Notes: generated from the letters alone by a model not told the origin. DNA of 64,000 bases from Dendronephthya gigantea (GCF_004324835.1 NW_021163023.1:2976001-3040000); one strand, 5' to 3'. Shown: positions 1 through 12,487, counted from the first letter of the stretch. Numbers and translations: made by a program.

Positions 1-626
1 AAGTGACGACCCTGTCAGAAAACCTTGTCAGGTATGGAGGTGGTTTTCGTGTTTTTTGTGAACAGTCTACCATAGATTGTGTGCAGATTAGTTATGTCAT
101 ATGCAGCTGGAGGGAGTGGAAAGAACAGAGAAGAGAGGATGGAAGGAAAGAGAGGGGAAGGAAAGGGGGAGGAGAATATTTAAAGGAGGAAGATAGAAAG
201 AATGGAACAGATTTTAAAATGATTTTGAACTTTTCTTTAGTAAAACAAGAAAACAAGAACAAGATTTTTCTTCTGTTTCATCGTATTTGCCCGAAATGAA
301 CTGTCTCAATAGAAGAGTCATTGTCATGGATTACAGACCAGCGCTGCACAACATCTGTAAAGACGAATCTCTGAGGAAAGCCGCGCGCATCAAGCGAAGG
401 TTTGTTGCTATTGTTGTCAGTTATTGCAAGATTTCCCAGTAGAACATTTTCTTAGATTACTTCTCCATTCAAACGAGCATTTTTCTAGCTTTAAGTAGCC
501 GTTTTCAGGTATTATTAAATCCATTTCTATTTCAATTCTAGATTCTATCACTACTTTGATTCAATAGGACTTCATATCCCTTCGTCTGTAATTCAATCCC
601 TGACAGAGGATAGTTATTTTAGTTAA
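1..626 (+). CDS. 3' end of a gene with an ATAD5/Elg1-like C-terminus (partial)
   Basis: Three terminal exons can be joined in phase: 1-31 (partial), 313-399 and 542-626, each with GT/AG borders, ending at TAA. The joined peptide reads VTTLSENLVRRVIVMDYRPA, continues through LHNICKDESLRKAARIKRR and ends FYHYFDSIGLHIPSSVIQSL plus six residues. The pattern of a D-Y-x-P stretch, a conserved I-C, a basic K-R-R and then F-x-H-Y-F resembles what I recall of the extreme C-terminus of the ATAD5/Elg1 clamp-unloading AAA+ protein. That assignment is from memory. The gene body lies upstream of the window, so the ATPase domain cannot be checked. The exon chain itself is well supported by phase. Confidence 0.55.
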
Positions 627-1036
627 TCAAAACTACTAGTTAGACTAAATTAAAGCACATTTTATTATATTCATGTAAAGTAACTCCTTATGCTTTTAAG
701 ATAGTGATTGACAACAATTCACAGCAGGGGCCGCGGAAGATCGGGGGGGGGCATTTATGCATACATTCCTGTTAGCAAATTCACAGCCAAGGTGAACTGC
801 AGTGAACTGGGGCATTTTCTGTGGCTTATGGCATTATGGGTAATCCAGTGTGTATTGAGTTCATCGCCCAGGCATTAATCAGTGACTTCAGCATAATCGT
901 TTATCGCCAAAAGCACACTCAATAATCATCAAAACACGAATTCTTTGAAGCAATATCCTTGGCTGAATAACTCCTTGAAAAGTGCAATATCATTTATCCA
1001 AAAACGACGAACAAGAGCATTTATTTGCTTTCCAAA
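627..1036. other. intergenic / TMEM104 5' region
   Basis: No coding exon seen between the stop of the upstream gene and the first TMEM104 exon. It holds the 3' UTR of the upstream gene and presumably the TMEM104 promoter and 5' UTR. A short G run lies near 745. Confidence 0.5.
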
Positions 1037-4000
1037 ATGACTGACAATGACAGTCAATACAACTCCCTGGTGAGTTTACTTTTCATTTCATTTTTGCCAC
1101 ATATTATGAATGAGAATGAAGATTCTTTAATCGGAATTGAGAGCATCATGTGATTAGATATTTTGGACTATAATTGGGAGGCTCATGCATTAGTGTAATT
1201 GTAAAACGTTTTTCTACATAGACTTTAAAACATATCTATTGGGTATAATTTAGAGATATACAAAGTGACGTGGCCAGTCTGATGATTATCTTCTATGAAA
1301 GTTTCAAGTAGAAATAATTATTCATGTCTTTAGACATTTATTGTTTCACAGTCAATGAACTCCAAATTATTCGCATTGCAGGACAAATTGTGAGGCTGGC
1401 TACGCTACTGTTGATATATAGTTGCTATTATAGTTTCTCTGCTTCAAAATCACTTCACTTGTTCATACAAAACACTGGCATGTCTTTTGCCATTCGAATA
1501 ACTTAAGTTACCTCTTACCACAGTATTAGGAACATATCACTGACACAAGTTGAAACCTGTTGGTGTGCCTACACAAGTTGCACCACACTTTCACCTTGGC
1601 CTTTATTTCTCTGGCCATTATAAAACATATTCATTAACTTTCCTGCCAATAAACATGCTGAAATGCTTTGTCCAAATAGCAGGTATAATGTGATACACTA
1701 AATTTAATCATCCAGTAACTGCATATATGCTTTATTAAAAGAGGAAGTGCAATATGTACTTTGAGTTTTGAGTTGTTTCAATTAATTTGTACTGAAAAAA
1801 TTAGAACACAAATATGAAACAATTAGAACACTTTGACTGGTAGAGTATTCATTAACTGATTAGCTCAGCTCAATATTTAATTAAAAATTTAATGAATTTA
1901 AAAAAGTGATAAAAATAATTTCATTATATTTGTTATCTGTTGTCGTCGGGGCCAGGACATCATATTACGCGTACATAAAGTACCTCCGAATTCTTTACGT
2001 CATAGTTGGAGTATAATTTTGGAGGGATTCTATAAACCAAGGCCTTCGAAATGAAATATTGTATCGCGTTTAATTGCGAAAGCAATTCTAAAAAGGCCAA
2101 ACCAAATGAATTAGAAGAAAAGATTGCATATTTTCGTTTTCCTAAAAAAAGAACTTTGCGTAACCGTTGGGTCGATAGAATCAGGCGAAAGAATTGGAAG
2201 CCCGCACAATCCTCAAGATTGTGTTCGAGACACTTCGAAGACGCTTGTTTTGAGCATAATCCTGCCGTTTTAAGATCGATTGGATGGTCAGTTCAGAGAC
2301 TGAGGCTAAAACCTGATGCGGTGCCGACAATTTTTGATTTTTCCTTTACTGGTTCTAAGTCTAAAGTTGAGCAAAAGGACAGGCCAAAAATTGAACGATC
2401 AGCCGTCGTGAAACGCCGAAGAATGCAGGTAAGCTGGGTGGATTTTGATATTCTATGATTATGAATCAATGGAGATTAACTAGAAGGGAATTGGGTCTTT
2501 GAAGTACTGTATTCATATCTGGAATGTCCAGGGTAACCCTTGCAAGCCAAGGCTATGGTATACCACAGGCAAATACCCTGGGTGTGGCTGGACCCGAGGG
2601 GTAGGAACAGCCTGCCTTTATTCATGTCGTTTAATTGTTTAGATTTTTCGTGAAATCGAAGAGAACATTGATCCTGATGCGATTCCTGAACCTAAAAAGA
2701 GTTGTAGTTTTGTATTAAATGGGAAATTATCAGAGCAGGTTCAGACGGCCAATCATGATGTTGGAGTACAGACTGACTGATCTTAAGTTCTGTTGTTAAC
2801 AACCTGGATGGACAGCACAGGAGCATAGATTCCTCTCCCATTGTTTCATTAAATTTAGTGTGTTTTGTTAAAAGACATTGAACATTGGTCATTGTTGGTT
2901 TTTCAGTGAAAATAATTGAGAAGGGAACCATTAAAATTACACAATTATTATAAGCAAATAACCTCCAAAGTATTTGTCAGATTTGCTGTTAATATGTGCA
3001 CCACAATGTGTGGCATAGATTAATGTATCTTGTATATAAAAATTAAAATTTTATTTGATTTGATTGTCTTTGAGTATTATGATATTTTTGAATATATTGG
3101 AATTTGTCTTTAGGATTCTCTCTAATGGAGGAACCTCCTTAATATGGACTCCTTTCTAATTAAAGCATCTCTCTAATAGAAGCACCTCTCTAATTTAGTA
3201 CATTTTTCTAATAGCATAACCTCTAATAAGAGGTTATCTCAAATAGAAGCACCTCTTTAAGTAGGATACCATGAGCTGCTTTCTGATAAGGCCAGTTCTC
3301 TAAAAAGACTATTATTAATTTTTTTTAATATTTTTTGATAGGCTGGATTTGTATATATTTTTAATTTGATTGTTGGAGCTGGTGCATTGGCTTTACCGAA
3401 GGCATTTAGTGAGGCAGGATTGCTTTTATCAGCCATCATCATTGTTATCCTTGCTTTCTTGAGGTAAAGTTAATAGACATTGTGAATATAGAGAGGATAT
3501 ACACATGTAACTCAGTAATGAGGAGAACGCCCTAATAAAGATATCTCTCTAATTTAGACATCTCTAATACAGAAACCTTTCTAATACAGATGTCTCTCTA
3601 AGGGTCTGTTCATATGAGACAGGCCAGTCCGGTTTACCAGGGCTAGCTTGGCAGTGCCGGGATCTCGCCTCGCATATTATTTTACTATATTTGTAAAATT
3701 GCATCCATTACATCCCAGTTACTCCCACAAACTCAAAATGGTGGCTAAACAACAAGGAAAAAATAATTACACCGTATCTGTTGGGCCAGCCCAGCTCATA
3801 TGAATGCGAATAGGCCCGGCTAAACTGGGCTGGCCCTCTCATATGAACAGGCCCTATAGGATACAGACATCTCTCTAATACAGACATCTCTAATACAGAC
3901 ATCTCTAATACAGACATCTCTAATACAGACACCTCTCTAAATAGGCACTGTTCAAGCCGTTTCATCTGTCCCTAGAGACACTTCTTTACTACAGACAGCA

Positions 4001-6935
4001 CCTTAATACCGCTTAAAGATTTTGATTTCTATTGTATTTGTAATAAAATACTTATTTTGAAACTTAAGTTTTATGACGTGTTCCTTCATGGTTGAAGCAA
4101 TGGCGATTGCAAACGCTGTCTTACAACAAAAAGAAAAAGCGAAGATTGAAAATCATGAGGTAAATGAAAAGGTAAAAATAGTCAAAACGATGTGGTTGCA
4201 TGTCCCTGTGGATTGTTGGAAGGACCACGTGAAAATTGCCCGGTTCTGCACCAGCATTTCCGGGTTATCATCTGTTACTGACACTTATTTTACTGCTGAT
4301 ATTTTAGATTGAAACTTTGCAAGACGAATCAAGGACACTCTTAAGTAAGTTTCGTTGTCTATTCTCGGCAATAATCAACTGTATCTACTAAATCAATGCT
4401 TGAATCGTTCATTCACGTTGTTATTCATTCCTAGTCAAGTTCTGTTTTCTCAGTCCTAATCCCTCATTCTGTCTTCTCCATATTTCCAGGTAATAACGCT
4501 GAAATTAATGGCCAACCTTCCTTTGAGATACGAAAGAAAGTTGAAATGGTGAGTTCAGCCACGAAATGATTATCAGATAAATTTACCTTTTTATTTAACC
4601 ACTTTGTTTTACCCCTTTAGGGCGAAATGGCACGCATGTTCTTTGGTAAAAGTAAGTAATGTATATATATAAACGAGGTCTAAACACATCTAAACTTATC
4701 GTTTGTCACCTGCTCCTCCACATTCAGAGTAACACAATGTCATCTCTTTCTTGCAGTTGGTATTCGTCTATTTTATCTCTGCATTGCCGTCTATTTGTAT
4801 GGAGATCTTGCCATATATGCGACTGCTGTTCCTAAATCAATGAGGGACGTTATTTGGTAAGCTATTTCCTAGTAAAAGTAAGAGTACGTGTCCAGTTTGT
4901 CGTCGAAAAAAATGCTTTCCACAGCTTACCATGGTTCTGAGTGATTCCGGACAATATTTTCGTCGTTTGTGCCAGATTTAATTGGTTGAACATCATTTTA
5001 AATATATAAATGAATCGTAAACAATCAAATTTGTTTGCATACAATACAGTTATGAAGACGCGGTTTGTCAGTCGAAACGCCTCAATTGCAATTCCTATTT
5101 TATAGCGAAACCTCCGAGAGTAGTGGAAATGACAGCAATAATACAAATGTTTCCATCAGTTCCTCAGGCCAGGATGATGATAAATGTTGTGGACTGAGGC
5201 GTGATGATGTTTACAGAATATTAGTGGTGAGGTATAGGCTTAATTAACCTGGAATCACCTCGAATACTCTTTATCTTATCACCCGTGGTTGCACGGAATC
5301 TGGATAGCTTTATTCATTGCCTGGACAGCGATTTTCTAATCGCTATGTTGCCCGTTGTACGGTATAACCTTGACCAAACCTTGGTATTCTTAAAATGAGG
5401 ACTCATTTAAGCTCCAAATCTGTCATTTCATTTGCTTACAAGTATGTTTACAACTGTTTAAAAAGTCACTTTCCGATGGATAGCGCTATCCAGCCTTCGT
5501 CTGCAACCGATTCTTATAGATTATACACTGCAAAGTGCGATGTAAATAGCGAAACACATTCTTGTTTTCCTTAAATCTAAACTCAGACATCTCCTGATTC
5601 TACTATTTTTGTATTTTCTTTTAGGCTGCGTTCGCCGTCTTAGTTTGTCCCTTTGCGTTCACAAATGTTCAGAAAACTAAATATATCCAATACCTGACCA
5701 CATTTCTTCGCTGGCTCTGTAAGTACACAGTATAATTTATTTATATTGCTTGTCTGTCATCCGAACAACCGGTAATTCTATTCTCTGCCATATTTTCTAC
5801 TGAAATAACTAAATAAGGTCCTTACTGTGAAAATTATGTTGAGACCAGCAACCTACTTAAGCCATCATGGCTAAAATAGGTTACAATCAGTAATTTTTTT
5901 GAAATTCTATTGCTTTATAATTTATAAAGCATTGAAATGAAATTTTTTAAAGAAGGTTTTCAATATGGCGTTCCTAGTATGGAGTATTTTTAGGTATATT
6001 TTCTCTTTTTGAATCACTTTAAAAAGCGTCGTTTAATCGCACGAGTTTGCAGTGGAAGAATTCACGAATTTTCATCGATTTTTTTTTGCTTGTGAGGTGG
6101 AAAGAGGATTTTATTTTAGTTCAGACCAACTCGCGCGCGAAGCCAGCACAAGTTGCAGTTATCTTAAACAATCTTTCAACATATGATTGCAGGTTTTAGC
6201 TTCATGATTGTCCTTGCTTTAATTCATCTTGGGAAAGGAAAGGGGAATGGAAGGCCTAGTGTTGCAGATTTTTCGGGAATTCCAGATCTGTTTGGTGCGT
6301 CTGTTTATTCCTTCATGTGTCAACACTCCCTCCCCTCCCTCATCACGCCTCTGAAAAGCAAGAAAAACGTCACAACTATTCTGTTCATGGACGTTGGAGT
6401 CGCTCTGTTATTTTACAGCTTGCTTTCTTTTACCGCCTTGTTCACCTTTGTTGATTCAGAAATCGAGGATGTCTACACGCTTAGCTTCAAGCACATTACC
6501 TCAACAGGAATCAGCACATTTCTAGCGCTGTATCCAGTTTTTGCACTATCAGCAAGCTTTCCTATAATTTCAATAACTTTACGCGAGAACTTAAAAGCTC
6601 TTTTCCACAAGGATGACAGGAAATTCCCGTGGATAGTTGATAGAATTGGATTTCCATTATTCGCAGTTCTTCCTCCAATCGTCATAGCTCTTAGCACAAC
6701 AAATGTTGAAATGTTGGTGAGTCTGACCGGATCTTACGCTGGCGTAGGGGTTCAGTACATAATACCGACAATGTTGATAGTCTATGGTCGTCAGAAGGCG
6801 GCAGAAATATTGGGGTTTAATGATAATGATTATGGATCATTTTTTAAACATCGTTTTTGGACGTGGATGATCCTTTCCTGGACATTGTTGAGTGTTGGTG
6901 TTGTAACCGCGTATAACATTAAGAAACGAATATGA
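1037..6935 (+). CDS. TMEM104: TMEM104 homologue, amino-acid-transporter-like membrane protein
   Basis: Ten exons: 1037-1069, 3342-3463, 4069-4159 (or to 4171), 4308-4344, 4490-4548, 4621-4651, 4757-4856, 5106-5226, 5625-5718, 6193-6935. Phases agree throughout and give about 476 residues, close to vertebrate TMEM104. Matching family blocks include YIFNLIVGAGALALPKAF (first helix), FMVEAMAIANA, YLYGDLAIYATAVP, DVYRILV, NVQKTKYIQ, the long GKGKGNGRPSVADFSG loop, YSFMCQHSLPSLITP and PWIVDRIGFPLFAVLPP. It belongs to the SLC32/36/38 amino-acid/auxin permease superfamily; the substrate is not settled by sequence. A cysteine-rich, Asn/Ser-rich extracellular loop lies on exon 8. Intron 1 (2.3 kb) contains the THAP gene. 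Intron 2 contains a minisatellite and a MITE. The 3' part is duplicated at 12.76-13.5 kb. Confidence 0.93.
2051..2780 (+). CDS. THAP-domain protein nested in TMEM104 intron 1
   Basis: Two exons, 2051-2428 and 2643-2780, joined in phase with a GT/AG intron, about 171 residues. Residues 1-90 form a THAP zinc finger: C4-x4-C9, an invariant Trp in the RNRWVDRIRR segment, then C-SRH (C-x2-H) and the AVPTIF-type closing motif (DAVPTIF). This is the C2CH DNA-binding fold shared by THAP proteins and P-element transposases. A basic stretch (VVKRRRMQ) follows, and the protein ends in HDVGVQTD, like short host THAP proteins. No transposase catalytic domain is visible, so it is probably a host DNA-binding factor. 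It lies on the same strand as its host gene, between TMEM104 exons 1 and 2. Confidence 0.88.
3115..3950. repeat. degenerate CTCTAATA-type minisatellite flanking TMEM104 exon 2
   Basis: Two blocks (about 3115-3290 and 3535-3950) repeat a 13-16 bp motif of the form TCTCTAATACAGACA with many variants. The blocks lie in introns 1 and 2 on both sides of exon 2 (3342-3463). The second block is most regular at about 3865-3930 and is interrupted by the MITE at 3601-3855. Confidence 0.7.
3601..3855. mobile_element. MITE with about 36-bp terminal inverted repeats
   Basis: The left end reads AGGGTCTGTTCATATGAGA and the right end, reverse-complemented, AGGGCCTGTTCATATGAGA. The similarity continues inward (GGCCAGTCCGGTTTA against GGCCAGCCCAGTTTA). 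The body of about 255 bp has no coding capacity. It sits inside the minisatellite of TMEM104 intron 2, so it inserted after the repeat formed. The target duplication is unclear; flanks are compatible with TA. This is a non-autonomous DNA transposon of unknown superfamily. Confidence 0.75.
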
Positions 6936-7217
6936 CAGAAATAAAAATCAAATTGAAATACATAAAAGCAATCATGAAATGATTTCACACCTTCAAGAAC
7001 ATCGAAAGCAAAGAATAAATTGAATTTACTTTTAGCATGACATAAAACCTCTATTTTAGAACACATTATATTTTTTTGAACGAAGTTCATGCAATTTTTC
7101 ACAATTATTTTAACTTGTAGTGTTGCTGGCGCAATTCTACTGTAATATGATTAGTACAATGAATGGAAAATAAATATTACCCATTTCAACAATAAGATTT
7201 ATTTTGGATTACATGAA
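6936..7217. other. TMEM104 3' UTR region
   Basis: No coding exon. AATAAA hexamers occur near 7013 and 7168 and could serve TMEM104 polyadenylation. Confidence 0.45.
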
Positions 7218-7316
7218 TTGATTACATTGTTACGTAAGTGAATACATTATTAAGTGAATACATTATTAAGTGAATACATTATTAAGTGAATACATTATTA
7301 AGTGAATACATTAGTT
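7218..7316. repeat. 16-bp satellite, short array (about 5 copies)
   Basis: Tandem copies of the 16-mer ATTAAGTGAATACATT lie between TMEM104 and the first collagen-like gene. The same 16-mer is hugely expanded at the matching place in the duplicated unit (13497-14427). Confidence 0.9.
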
Positions 7317-7386
7317 AAATGATTGACGATATTGGGCGATAAAAAATGAAATAAGGGTATTAAAGCGTCTTCCATTCGCACATGAA

Positions 7387-9213
7387 TCATTTTGTGCAAA
7401 CCACACAAGTGAGTTCATAACCATTAGCGTATGGTGGACAAGGAAGAGAACCACACTGAGTTTCAGCAAAATAAAGTAAGGCACCATCGTGATTAATATA
7501 AGATCCGGTTCTGCCTTCAGCGTTCTCGTCAATACAAAGAAACTGTGTTCTTCCGGGGTGACCATGATGTGCGGACATGATATATCCTTTATACTCCAAG
7601 GTCCAGCCTGAGGGACAGACATTACGAGCTGGTATCATCACGTGACTACCACGTGACTCGGTGTGACAGACTGCGCAGGGAGCATCGTGATTAGCGATGT
7701 TTCGCGGAAATACGTTAGGATAAGCATGTGTCTCGTACTCGGTGCCATAAATATAACTCCCTCCTTGATTACCAGCCTTAACTTTGTCAAATATTGGATT
7801 CAATGGTAGACAAAGATAGTTTGATGCACCACCCTTATGGCTATAATGTGTTCCAGCCATCACACCTAAACATTGTTTAGAGAAATTCAAACACAGCATA
7901 CTAAAGACACGAGAAACCAATTGATTTTTGAACTTCTGGCCTGTAAATCATGCTCTTCCTACGTTTTGCCGTTTCCCCATCTAAGCTATCTATTTATATT
8001 GATAGAATTGGACACACTACAAAATTGAGAGAATAGGTACAACTGGAAATTTTGACAATTCTCGGTTTTGTATTCTATGGTCTCTGCAACTATAATTTAT
8101 ACCTGAATATAATTCATTATTTCCAGAGATCTGTGGACAATGTTTTCTTCCCCATCGTGTGTACACAGTTCCCCCTCCTGATCCTGCAGCTTCCCCCTTT
8201 TCACCTCGAGGTCCAGCTGGTCCACGTCTTCCAGGAGGTCCTGGTAGAATTGTGCGAAGAAATTTCTTGTTTTAAATTGGCATGAAAAAAATTGGTTTAA
8301 CTGTATAGAGCAATTGTAGTTAGCTATTTTAAAATCCACTTAAATATTCTCACCGCGTAAGCCAGCATCACGACCATCGCGTCCTTTAGGAAGAAGTATA
8401 AACAGTTAAATATGGTATGTACTCATTGTACAAGTGTGAATGTCTTCAGTTCTGGAAAGAAACCTAGTGCTTGCATTCAGACGCTATGTTCTTACCTTTG
8501 ACTAGTCTATAGAGTACTCACTCACGGATCTGACCAGAACGGCCAATAAACGCGCATGCATGATTTTACAGATATTAAACTAGCAAAGTATCACACGGCG
8601 CTGTCGTTGATGGTTTCATGTTTCACTAGTGGGGTCTGTGGGGAAGCTGTTCAATTGTAAACACAGGCTCATCGTTAAACGATCTTTTAAGTGGGTTGGA
8701 GATTTCACGATCGTATAATTTGAAATGTTTAAATTACCGCCTGAAAATTTGTATGTGAACTAGAGCAATATTTAACACCCTATAGCAGTGGAAAAAAGAA
8801 GCGGAAAATAACGTACCATCTCTTCCTGGAAGACCTGGCAAGCCTAGACACAATGATTTGTTATCCTTCGTCTCGCGTTTAGCTATCGAGCTATTTCATA
8901 AAAAGAAAAAATATTAATATTCCATTAACGGAATATCAATCACAACTTTATGATGACTATCTATGCCACTAAACTGACTAAACACTGAATTTGCCTGGCA
9001 AGAAAACAAAATTTCAGTTTTATACTGTTGCTTGTGGTCACACCCTAACATACAACTTCCTCATCTTATTTTCATAAAATAAAAGATATCTAGAGTACCA
9101 TCTTGCAAAATATCTCACCGTTCCTCGTCTGACTCGATGTCTTCGCCATGGATCATGTTGACCACCACAAGACATAACCAGATCAGTAAAATATTTCGAT
9201 GAAGAAACTTCAT
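7387..9213 (-). CDS. short-chain collagen-like secreted protein, copy 1
   Basis: Five exons on the minus strand: 9119-9213, 8817-8890, 8354-8383, 8103-8240, 7387-7865. Phases are consistent; 271 residues. The N-terminus (MKFLHRNILLIWLCLVVV...) is a signal peptide. An acidic propeptide with an AKR basic site follows, then an interrupted run of Gly-X-Y triplets (GLPGLPGRDG, then GPPGRRGPAGPRGEKGEA), then the VYTRWGR motif. The C-terminal domain of about 160 residues on one exon has paired cysteines (DAPCAVCHTES, LPCPPYA, LTCVVCTK). This layout matches the short-chain collagen C4-like proteins known from sponges and other invertebrates. Likely a secreted matrix or mesoglea component. It is divergent from copy 2 and most like copy 3. 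Confidence 0.88.
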
Positions 9214-11073
9214 TGCAGCGTTTAGTTGACAAAAATTGATTTTAAAAAGTTGTGTTGCTCTCTCAGTGAGGATCAGGACAAGAATGAAATAGCGTCAGAA
9301 TACGAAGTGTTTTTGTAAGAAAACACAAATAATTATTTCCGTTATAACAAGCTGTAACATTTTAAAATTTAAAAATCTCAAATTATACGAGCTTTTGTCT
9401 TCCCGCACAAAAGGTGTTCTCGGTGAAGAGTTTAAAGACAAATTATAGATAAGTAAAGTACCATCTTTTGTCTCTTTTGTGCAACTAGCAAATGGCATTG
9501 GGAGTCGGCCAACTTGGCAATGCAGAACTTAACTTTAGTGGATATAGGGGGAAATGATAATCGCTTCTCTGACTCCCGTTCAATTAAACTTGCAATTTTT
9601 ACTGAGACTTTCTTTGAATTGGCTGAAGGACCTATACGGCTTTAAAGATTTATTACATGTCATGGTAATTATTTGAGTCAGAGTGACAGCAATTTGTCTC
9701 CGGCGTCCTATGGCGCTTATTGTTCATATAGAATATCTACGAATTTTCGTTGCAGCAATCTTACATACCAGCCTCTCACCTCTGCAGTTCTTTGCAGCTA
9801 CACGCACGTTTTTTTATAATTCTACTAGAAAACTAGTTTTCGTATACAGTAGATATGCGACAAGGTTTCGTATTCACCAGTTAAATAAGGCGAGTATTTT
9901 TATGCCCAATTATGGAAGTCACTGCATCAACAAGTATTTACTGCGTCAACGCGGGGGTTCTACTTCCTGTGTGTCGTATATTTAGTATGTATTGTATAAC
10001 CACCGTTTCAGCAAAATTCTTCACAAAACGTGATCTAGGTCTAGAACATATCACAACAGTGATTTTTTTCTTGTTTACCGACTCTCTGATTGCCAGCATA
10101 ATCATGCATATTAGAAATATTTACTTGAACGGATTATTTACTTTGGTGAATAACTTATGAATTAAGTTCACGAATATCTTTCCTGGATCACGAAAATGTT
10201 TGAGCTTTTAAAATATTTTGTGTTTGATACAAACACGTTGCGTCATGTTGCGCATGTCTTTGATCTGTGAAAATCAACTTGATATAATTCTATTCAATAC
10301 ATAATTCAATATTCTATTCTCCTGTTTGAAAAAACATCCACACGTCTCATGTCTTTCAGTGATCTTGTGTTTTCTTTATTGATCTTTGCAATCTTGATTT
10401 GAAGAACAATTGATCAAATAATATTTTGATCAACGACATATAGCTCGTCCTAAAAATCAGTGATGATTGACGATTGTTTCATTGTGAAATGACGCTGTAT
10501 ATAAACTGCCGGCTTCGCCATGGCGAAGCTAATTCTCTCTTCATTGATGATTGCTTTGACCTTGCTATTTATCTCGCCCTATCCTTTGACACTGACGTGC
10601 TATAGAATGAAGTAAATATAAATTATATTCTCACGCACAGCCACAAACATATACCTTAATTCGATTAACTTGCTCTCTCGTTATTTAGTTCATTTTCTGC
10701 ATGACAAGTGGGTATTAAATAGACACTCTCGCCCACCTTTTGAGACAAAATCATTTAAAGTAGAGTAGAAAATGTTACTTTTACTGGATTTACGGGGTTA
10801 AATCATTGCAAAAACAACGCAATACTGGCTTTTTCTTAAGCCAACACCACCACACGGTGATGGTTTTATAATCTCATCTCATCTCATCTGAAACTCATCT
10901 GTCACTTACGAACGTTTTCCAGCTCGTTTGGGACAATACTACGTCGTTGAAGATATGTTTTGTTGTGTTCATCTGTTCCCGGTGTATAAAAGAACAGGTT
11001 GATCAACATCACGACACCACAACAGACTTGAATTCAATTGAAACTCGTCGTTTGTTTTTTTTTGAAGAAAATC
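9214..11073. promoter_or_regulatory. divergent intergenic region between collagen-like copies 1 and 2
   Basis: About 1.86 kb separates the two start codons and shows no convincing exon. A TATA-like TGTATAAAAG lies near 10982, about 90 bp before the copy 2 start codon, and the same placement is seen before copy 4 (near 17840). A TATAAATTATAT stretch also lies near 10616. The region is matched by 16310-17922 in unit 2 with small indels. Confidence 0.5.
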
Positions 11074-12487
11074 ATGTCTTTCCGTCATTTTTATATTTTG
11101 TTTCTTGCTCACTTGTTGTGCTCCGTTGTGACGGCCAATACTGATGATCATCAAATAAGAAAAAGGTAGGGGAAATTTTATTCATTACAATCTCTGTGCG
11201 CCATAATGACGAATGAGATTTAACGCACACAAAACATTTGAATTTACATTTACAATACTCTTCAGACAGACTATCGAGACGACATAGTTGGAGTAATTCG
11301 ACTGTGTCGGTTGAAACAAGCGAAAATAGATCTATTTTTGTGTTTCAAACGTTCTTACATAATAGTACGGTAGTACAGGGTTAATAAATTGCCGAATATC
11401 AATTTCTTTTTCTCTTATTAAATAGGCAAGCTTCGTCTGGTCAGGGAACAAGTGGTCTATGCCGAGGACTTCCAGGTTTACCTGGACGAGACGGTAATTT
11501 GTATTCTTCAATTTAAACCGTAGTTCGGACGACAGTCGGCCGCGAATTGATTTTAATAAATACTGAATTTTAGCTTTAACTGAATGCGATGATTCAAGTA
11601 AATTTGAACTCTGAACAGTTCTATACATATTTTAGGTCGAGATGGTCGTGATGCAATGCTCATTGGTACGTAAAATGCCTTATCTTGTGCGCGATGCGTT
11701 TCCGAAAGACGTGTCTTTACATAGAATATACACTCATTTAGGTCCACCAGGAAAGCGAGGTGAACCAGGACCACAAGGGACACAAGGTGTGAAAGGAGAC
11801 TCCGTAGGTGTGACAGGAGGTGCGGTGTACACACGTTGGGGAAGAAATGACTGTCCGCAATCTGTCAAAACCACCATGTTGTATTCAGGTAATTGTGACA
11901 AGGTCGAATTTGAGAATTTTCCAAGCAAACCTGAAACGTTGATACTGAAACATGCTTTAATAATGATATAAACACGATGATTTCTGAATTTCTTTTTATA
12001 ATGGTTAGGTGTGATGGCTGGATCATGGTACCATCATACTGGTGGGGCATCAAACTACCTTTGTCTGCCAATAAATCCAATATTTGACAAAGTTACCGCT
12101 GGTGATCAAGGAGGGAGTTATATCTATGGCACCGAGTACGAGACACATGCTTATTCTAACGTATTTCCGCGAAACATCCATAATCACGATGCTCCCTGCG
12201 CAGTCTGTCACACCGAGTCACGTGGTAGTCACGTGATGATACCAGCTCGTAATGTCTGTGCCTCAGGCTGGACCTTGGAGTATAAAGGATATCTCATGTC
12301 CGCAAATCATGGTCACAACGGAAGAACACAGTTTCTTTGTGTTGACGAGAACGCTGAAGCTACAACAGGATCTCATGTTGATCATAATGGCGCCCTACTT
12401 TATTTTGTTGAAAGTCAGTGTGGTGCTCTTCCTTGTCCACCATACGCCACTGGTAAAGAACTCACTTGTGTGGTTTGCACAAAATAA
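11074..12487 (+). CDS. short-chain collagen-like secreted protein, copy 2
   Basis: Five exons: 11074-11165, 11426-11493, 11636-11665, 11742-11888, 12009-12487; 271 residues. The signal peptide (MSFRHFYILFLAHLLCSVVTA) is unrelated to that of copies 1 and 3. It is followed by a dibasic RKR site, a cysteine, and Gly-X-Y triplets broken once (GRDAMLIGPPG), then GGAVYTRWGR. The C-terminal domain starts VMAGSWYHHTGGASNYLCLP and carries the same cysteine pattern as copy 1. Exon 5 is nearly identical to that of copy 1 although exons 1, 2 and 4 differ strongly. The stop codon overlaps an AATAAA, a possible poly(A) signal. Confidence 0.88.

Noticed and set aside
3-299. 98-codon frame at the start of the window
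   Set aside because: It reads through a GT donor at position 32 into a purine-rich intron. Only the first 31 bases fit the exon chain.
9683-10160. Overlapping plus-strand open frames between collagen copies 1 and 2
   Set aside because: They show no domain or splice support, and the matching place in unit 2 does not keep them open. Treated as shared upstream DNA.
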